Below, piece after piece: positions 6,297-9,621 of a stretch of 9,621 bases of DNA; position 1 is the first letter of the stretch; each line of letters begins with the position of its first letter. The translations under genes and the position numbers were made by a program. The notes below the pieces were generated by a model, which did no database searches, had not been told where the DNA came from, and saw only the letters and a list, made by a program, of their open reading frames with translations. The DNA comes from CAZSWR01 sp964610885. Lineage in GTDB: Bacteria > Bacteroidota > Ignavibacteria > Kapaibacteriales > UBA2268. The stretch spans positions 1 to 9,621 of the forward strand of contig CAZSWR010000110.1 in the NCBI GenBank assembly GCA_964610885.1, in the 5' to 3' direction.

Positions 6297-7961
6297 ATGA
6301 ATAAAACCGGCAACAGGAAAGATTGGATTCGTTCGGCATTGGGCCGGGCGTGGTTCCTTGTGCTTGTAGCGTTTGTCCTTGTGTTGGCTTCGCCCAGCGT
6401 ACGTTCGCAAATTGTCTTGGAGCGCTTGGTGCAGGAATCCCCGACGAGGATCATTGCATATTTCTCGCACGTTCCGACGAATTACTCCACGCTGCTTTCC
6501 AGCGACAAGAAAACGATTATTATCACAATCAAAAATGCTTCGCCCAGCGACGCTGCCAAACGCGCCTCGGCGAATGGTGTCATGGCCGATATATACTCCA
6601 GGCCTGCCGGGAAGGATTTGGAAATTGTCGGCGAAATGAAAGAAAAACGCCAGTTCACCTGCGTTTCGAGCGTGTTTTCCAAGGCATTAATAATTGATGT
6701 ATTCCGTTGGGATAAACTTTCCCGCGCCGAAGACGATTTCCGTACCGGACAGATTGCCGTCGAGGATGGCATCGTATCCACCGCCAAAGGGCTTTTCGCA
6801 AAATCGCTCTCCGCAGGGATTGGCGATGCCGGAGTGCATTTGGGGATACTCTACCTACAGCTGAACAAACCCGACTCGGCTATCGCAACGCTCAAGCGAG
6901 CCGAGAAAGCCGGCGCCACCATGCACGACCTCTACGCTGCCCTGGCGCAGGCGTATTCGATGAAAAAAGACCCGGAGAACGAAAAGGCAAACAGCAAGAT
7001 ATTCTCGCAGCGTACGGGTATCGTTAAATTTGGATTCGTGCCGGTCTTGGGGCATGACGACAATTCGGCCGAAGGCGACGATTCGCTCTCGCTACTGAAT
7101 TCGCTCGCAGACGTGCCGCCGGACTCGGCTAACAAAAACCTGAAGATGACCGGCGCGGACGGCTACGTGTTCGAGAAGAGTATCGATTCGATACAGACCA
7201 AGGACGAATTTTCGGATTTTATCTCGCCCGAAGCGGCCAGGATTCTTTTCTATGGGCTGATCGGCTTCGGAGTGTTTGGGCTTATTCTGCTCCGTTCGTA
7301 CCTCAAATGGCGCAAGGACAAGCTGAAAGACAACAAAAAACCGAAGTCCAAGCCCGCTCCCGCCGTCAAAAAGCAACAAGGCAAACCGAAGGCCGCGCCC
7401 AAGGCCAAGCCGGAAGCTGATACTTCGCCCGAAGATGAAACCAATCAACCGGCACGTGGCGTGGGAGCGCTTGCCGCGAATGCTTACAGAAAGAGTGAGA
7501 ATATTAGCCGGCGAGAGGCTATAATTAGTCAGCCGCCCAAACCAAAGCCCGAGCCGGTCCGCGACGGATTCGAGAATTTGGAAGGGAAATTAGACCAAAT
7601 CGCCCAGAGGCTAATCAAGGCGCGCGCCGACCAAGAAAAAACCAATCAGCCGCCCGCCGCCTCGATCCCCGAACCGGACGAGGGCGCTGATGCGAAACAT
7701 TATCCCGAAAAAAACGTATCTCCTAAGGTAGAGCTTGCTCTTCGTTTGCAACAGGAGCAAAACAAATTGAAAAGTAAAAACCTCAGCGAGCTGAAAGGGG
7801 AGACGATCCCGGACGAAATCAATGAGCTTACTGAAGTTGCGAAAAAACTCGGGGTGGAAACGTCCAGCCTCGAAACGAAAAAAAGGATTTCCGAATTGGA
7901 GCACGACAAGAAATCACTTTCGGAGTTGAAATCCAAGTTTGTGCAAAATAAAGGAAAATAG
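6297..7961 (+). CDS. Single-span envelope protein: AMIN-like and TPR-like outer part, Lys/Pro-rich and coiled-coil cytoplasmic tail
   Basis: 554 residues. A long signal peptide spans about 1-37 (hydrophobic 19-32, cleavage near VRS/Q). Residues about 39-138 alternate strands in a way that resembles the AMIN domain, a peptidoglycan- or envelope-targeting fold (RIIAYFSHVP, TIIITIKNA, KALIIDVFRW); this is a pattern judgement. TPR-like helices cover about 144-236, then an acidic Ser-rich region. A membrane helix lies at about 313-333, followed by the basic stop SYLKWRKDK. The cytoplasmic part has a Lys/Pro/Ala-rich linker at 340-375, a short helix at 422-446, and charged coiled-coil segments at about 475-550. 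The layout recalls FimV-type scaffolds (periplasmic domain, one helix, long cytoplasmic tail) without evident homology. It starts 6 nt after the kinase, suggesting that it localises or gates that soluble kinase. I do not recognise a named family. Confidence 0.65.
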   Translation: MNKTGNRKDWIRSALGRAWFLVLVAFVLVLASPSVRSQIVLERLVQESPTRIIAYFSHVPTNYSTLLSSDKKTIIITIKNASPSDAAKRASANGVMADIYSRPAGKDLEIVGEMKEKRQFTCVSSVFSKALIIDVFRWDKLSRAEDDFRTGQIAVEDGIVSTAKGLFAKSLSAGIGDAGVHLGILYLQLNKPDSAIATLKRAEKAGATMHDLYAALAQAYSMKKDPENEKANSKIFSQRTGIVKFGFVPVLGHDDNSAEGDDSLSLLNSLADVPPDSANKNLKMTGADGYVFEKSIDSIQTKDEFSDFISPEAARILFYGLIGFGVFGLILLRSYLKWRKDKLKDNKKPKSKPAPAVKKQQGKPKAAPKAKPEADTSPEDETNQPARGVGALAANAYRKSENISRREAIISQPPKPKPEPVRDGFENLEGKLDQIAQRLIKARADQEKTNQPPAASIPEPDEGADAKHYPEKNVSPKVELALRLQQEQNKLKSKNLSELKGETIPDEINELTEVAKKLGVETSSLETKKRISELEHDKKSLSELKSKFVQNKGK

Positions 7962-7997
7962 CCTTTTGTTCTGATTATTATACATATATTGCACATA

Positions 7998-8040
7998 TTG
8001 AAACGGTATTCTATTGATAATTTTTGACACATTTAGTTTG
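7998..8040 (+). promoter_or_regulatory. Weak promoter candidates ahead of the small membrane protein gene
   Basis: The 79-nt AT-rich gap after the envelope-protein gene contains two imperfect Bacteroidota-like elements. One is TTG (7998-8000), 17 nt, TAATTTTTG (8018-8026), which has one base too many in the -7 box. The other is TTAGTTTG (8033-8040), directly against the ATG and with one mismatch. There is no clear ribosome binding site. Either could give a short-leader transcript for the two downstream genes, but neither is convincing alone. Confidence 0.25.
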
Positions 8041-8607
8041 ATGAAATACAGAGATTCTAACATATTGACAATCGATCGCGCGGCCAAAACGGCAATCGAC
8101 GCATTGCCCGTTTTCTTCTCTGTGAATTTTATAGCTACTTTTTTGCTCGCTTTCGTTCTCGTGTTTTCCGAATTGTTCACATATCCTGTGGAAACAGTCC
8201 CACAACGCACCAATAGTTCCCAGCACAGCTCGATCGACCAAATGCTGATACCCGTCCGCAGTGGCAATCGTGGCACTAAAATTGCTAAAACCATAAAGAA
8301 CTTGAAACCGCCAATGACGAAGCGGGCCAATGCAGCCGATACGTCAGCGACGAACAGGATCAAGGCTTTGAAACAGGATGGGAACTACTTCAAACTCTAC
8401 CTCGAGTTGGAAGATTATGATTCTCCGATCGAAATAAGCGTTTGGAATATGCTTGGCATAAGGGTGATCGATGTGCACGACGGGAAACCGAAACCAACGG
8501 ACGATCCATATTGGATCCCGACATACGACCTGCCCGACGGCATATACCTCGTCAGCGTCAAGGGCCGGAATTTCAAGTTGTCGGAAAAGATGTTGGTATC
8601 TCGTTAA
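8041..8607 (+). CDS. Membrane-anchored small protein ending in a T9SS sorting-domain-like fold
   Basis: 188 residues from ATG 8041; an in-frame TTG at 8014 would add nine residues but lies in the promoter-like region. The N-terminal 22 residues are polar and are followed by one strong hydrophobic segment at about 23-46, without an obvious signal-peptidase site, so a signal anchor is likely. A low-complexity basic linker runs from about 50 to 112. The last 74 residues read like the C-terminal sorting domain of type IX secretion cargo: strands around YFKLYLELE, the motif ISVWNMLGIRVIDV at 132-145, DLPDGIYLVSV at 163-173, and a final SEKMLVSR. In known cargo this domain follows a large secreted region and is removed by the sortase PorU. 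Here there is no cargo, and a PorV/PorQ-family gene starts about 10 nt downstream. A family-level call only; function is unknown. Confidence 0.65.
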   Translation: MKYRDSNILTIDRAAKTAIDALPVFFSVNFIATFLLAFVLVFSELFTYPVETVPQRTNSSQHSSIDQMLIPVRSGNRGTKIAKTIKNLKPPMTKRANAADTSATNRIKALKQDGNYFKLYLELEDYDSPIEISVWNMLGIRVIDVHDGKPKPTDDPYWIPTYDLPDGIYLVSVKGRNFKLSEKMLVSR

Positions 8608-8609
8608 GC

Positions 8610-8614
8610 GAGGA
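8610..8614 (+). promoter_or_regulatory. Ribosome binding site GAGGA ahead of the PorV/PorQ-family gene
   Basis: GAGGA ends 3 nt before CTG 8618 and 9 nt before ATT 8624, the two codons that would give a proper signal peptide. It is the only Shine-Dalgarno-like sequence between the two genes and supports initiation at a non-ATG codon here. Confidence 0.45.
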
Positions 8615-8617
8615 ATT

Positions 8618-9621
8618 CTGAAAATTAGATTTATCATATTATTGCTGCTCCTGGTGGGGACCGCCGAAACAAATGCACAGATTGCTTGCGCCGGGTACTC
8701 CGAATCGTACTTGCTGCGCAACGTCGGATCGCGTGCTATTGCAATGGCCGGCACCTACACCGCCTTCGCGAGCGAACCGAATCTGCTGTTCTACAATCCG
8801 GCAGGCCTTTCGCTGCTGGCGCCCACTCCGCAAGTGGCTACTTCTGTTTCTGCACTCGACTTTGGCCGCACCCAGACCACAACCGCTTGGGGCCAAACGA
8901 TTATCGATAACCTCGGCGTCGGTGCCGGTATTAATACTTTCACGACCGCACCATTCACTGCTCGCGACGTCAATGGCAATTCGCTCGGCAACGTATCGGA
9001 CTTCCAAATGTCTATGACCGCCGGAGCTTCGTATTCGATGGAGTTCATCAGCGTGGGCGTTGCATTCAAATATCTCTACGACAAACTGAACGGCATGGAC
9101 ATCTCATCGAATGGCTATGCTGTCGATTTTGGTACTCTGATCAACGTTTACGATATGTTCGATTTCGGTCTGTCGGTGCAAAACGTTTCGGGTATTATGT
9201 TTTGGAAGCATGGCGCAGAGGAAAGCTCGCTTTTGCCCTACACGATTCGCACAGGTATTTCGACTGTTTTCCCGCTCGAAGGCTTCATTGAGAAGCCCGA
9301 ACGAACAGGAGGCCCGGTTGGCGAAGTCGGCGAGGATTCGCCCATGGAGAACGAGGTTCTGGGCGGGGCAACTCGTTATATAATGTTCGGATTGGATGCT
9401 GTGCTCGTCCAGCACGAGAATGGGCCAACGTTCACAATCGGCGTGGAAGCCGTCCCGGACGAGACAGTTGCATTCCGCGCGGGATTTGCCATATTTGGCG
9501 ACGACAATAACCAATATAAGCTTTTGCCCGGCACCACTTGGGGTTGCGGCATTTCCATCCGGCCCGACTTTTTCAATCTGCCTTTCCGCACGCACGTGGA
9601 CTATTCCGTCGGCAAAGACCT
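8618..9621 (+). CDS. PorV/PorQ-family outer-membrane protein, 3' end beyond the window
   Basis: At least 334 codons, open at the right edge. Read from CTG 8618 the protein begins with a Lys/Arg n-region, a run of Leu/Ile and TAETNA/Q, a normal signal peptide with cleavage near residue 20. The signature after it is that of the PorV/PorQ (UPF0164) family: GSRAIAMAGTYTAF, then NLLFYNPAGLS (55-65). Alternating strands follow (ISVGVAFKYLYDKL at 144-157, FDFGLSVQNVSG at 181-192, FTIGVEAVP and FRAGF near 272-290), as expected for an FadL-like outer-membrane barrel. PorV carries type IX cargo from the translocon to the sortase; PorQ has a related role. Many lineages hold several paralogues, so a specific symbol is not justified. 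An acidic Gly/Pro-rich segment at about 225-250 is likely a loop. No ATG suits the signal peptide. It follows the sorting-domain-like gene by about 10 nt, so the two are probably co-transcribed. Confidence 0.78.
   Translation, partial: MKIRFIILLLLLVGTAETNAQIACAGYSESYLLRNVGSRAIAMAGTYTAFASEPNLLFYNPAGLSLLAPTPQVATSVSALDFGRTQTTTAWGQTIIDNLGVGAGINTFTTAPFTARDVNGNSLGNVSDFQMSMTAGASYSMEFISVGVAFKYLYDKLNGMDISSNGYAVDFGTLINVYDMFDFGLSVQNVSGIMFWKHGAEESSLLPYTIRTGISTVFPLEGFIEKPERTGGPVGEVGEDSPMENEVLGGATRYIMFGLDAVLVQHENGPTFTIGVEAVPDETVAFRAGFAIFGDDNNQYKLLPGTTWGCGISIRPDFFNLPFRTHVDYSVGKD

Noticed and set aside
7180..7194. Perfect inverted repeat GTATCGA-T-TCGATAC
   Set aside because: It is inside the envelope-protein gene, in a Ser-Ile-Asp-Ser-Ile run, and about one such 7+7 palindrome is expected by chance in a window this size.
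7950..7968. Possible terminator after the envelope-protein gene (AAAGG / CCTTT with a T-rich tail)
   Set aside because: The stem is only 5 bp and mostly A-T, overlaps the stop codon region, and the tail is interrupted.
8014..8040. TTG 8014 as start of the sorting-domain-like protein
   Set aside because: The nine extra residues overlap promoter-like sequence and add nothing to the anchor. ATG 8041 gives a normal charged N-terminus.
249..9621. High frequency of the word GATTCG/CGAATC across the window
   Set aside because: It follows from heavy use of TCG for serine and of Asp/Glu/Asn codons in front of it. Copies are spread through reading frames, so it does not look like an uptake or recombination signal.

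Overview
The window looks like chromosome from the Bacteroidota/Chlorobi side of bacteria, most plausibly an Ignavibacteria- or Kapabacteria-like lineage. Three things suggest this: promoter-like sequences of the Bacteroidota type (TTG, about 19 nt, TAnnTTTG), a PorV/PorQ-family outer-membrane protein, and a C-terminal domain resembling the type IX secretion (T9SS) sorting domain. The lineage is an inference from these family signatures, not a database match. No tRNA, rRNA, CRISPR array or insertion sequence is visible. Apart from the first gene, everything is on the + strand and tightly packed.

Layout. (a) 1-47, minus strand: the first 15 codons of a CheR-like methyltransferase gene that leaves the window on the left, with a candidate promoter and a leader hairpin at 81-124. 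(b) 249-4757: four genes in an AABB arrangement. Two tandem paralogous CHASE2 membrane proteins without any enzymatic output domain are followed by two paralogous secreted FecR-like/beta-sandwich/helical-repeat proteins. A hairpin terminator follows at 4785-4813. (c) 4896-7961: a new transcription unit with a near-consensus promoter almost abutting the start codon. It encodes a soluble GAF/HisKA/HATPase histidine kinase, then (6 nt later) a single-span envelope protein with an AMIN-like and TPR-like outer part and a coiled-coil cytoplasmic tail. (d) 8041-9621: a small membrane-anchored protein ending in a T9SS-sorting-like domain, then a PorV/PorQ-family barrel that apparently lacks an ATG start and runs off the right edge.

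How the genes may work together (inference). CHASE2 is an extracytoplasmic sensor module and FecR-like domains sit in the same compartment, so genes (b) could form an envelope-sensing complex. The kinase in (c) has no membrane segment of its own and could receive its signal from the adjacent trans-envelope scaffold or from the CHASE2 proteins. Genes (d) pair a sorting-signal-like domain with a member of the family that carries such signals, which suggests a dedicated T9SS accessory pair. The 8-mer TTTGCATA occurs four times, all at gene starts or candidate promoters, and could link (a), (b) and (c) in one regulon.
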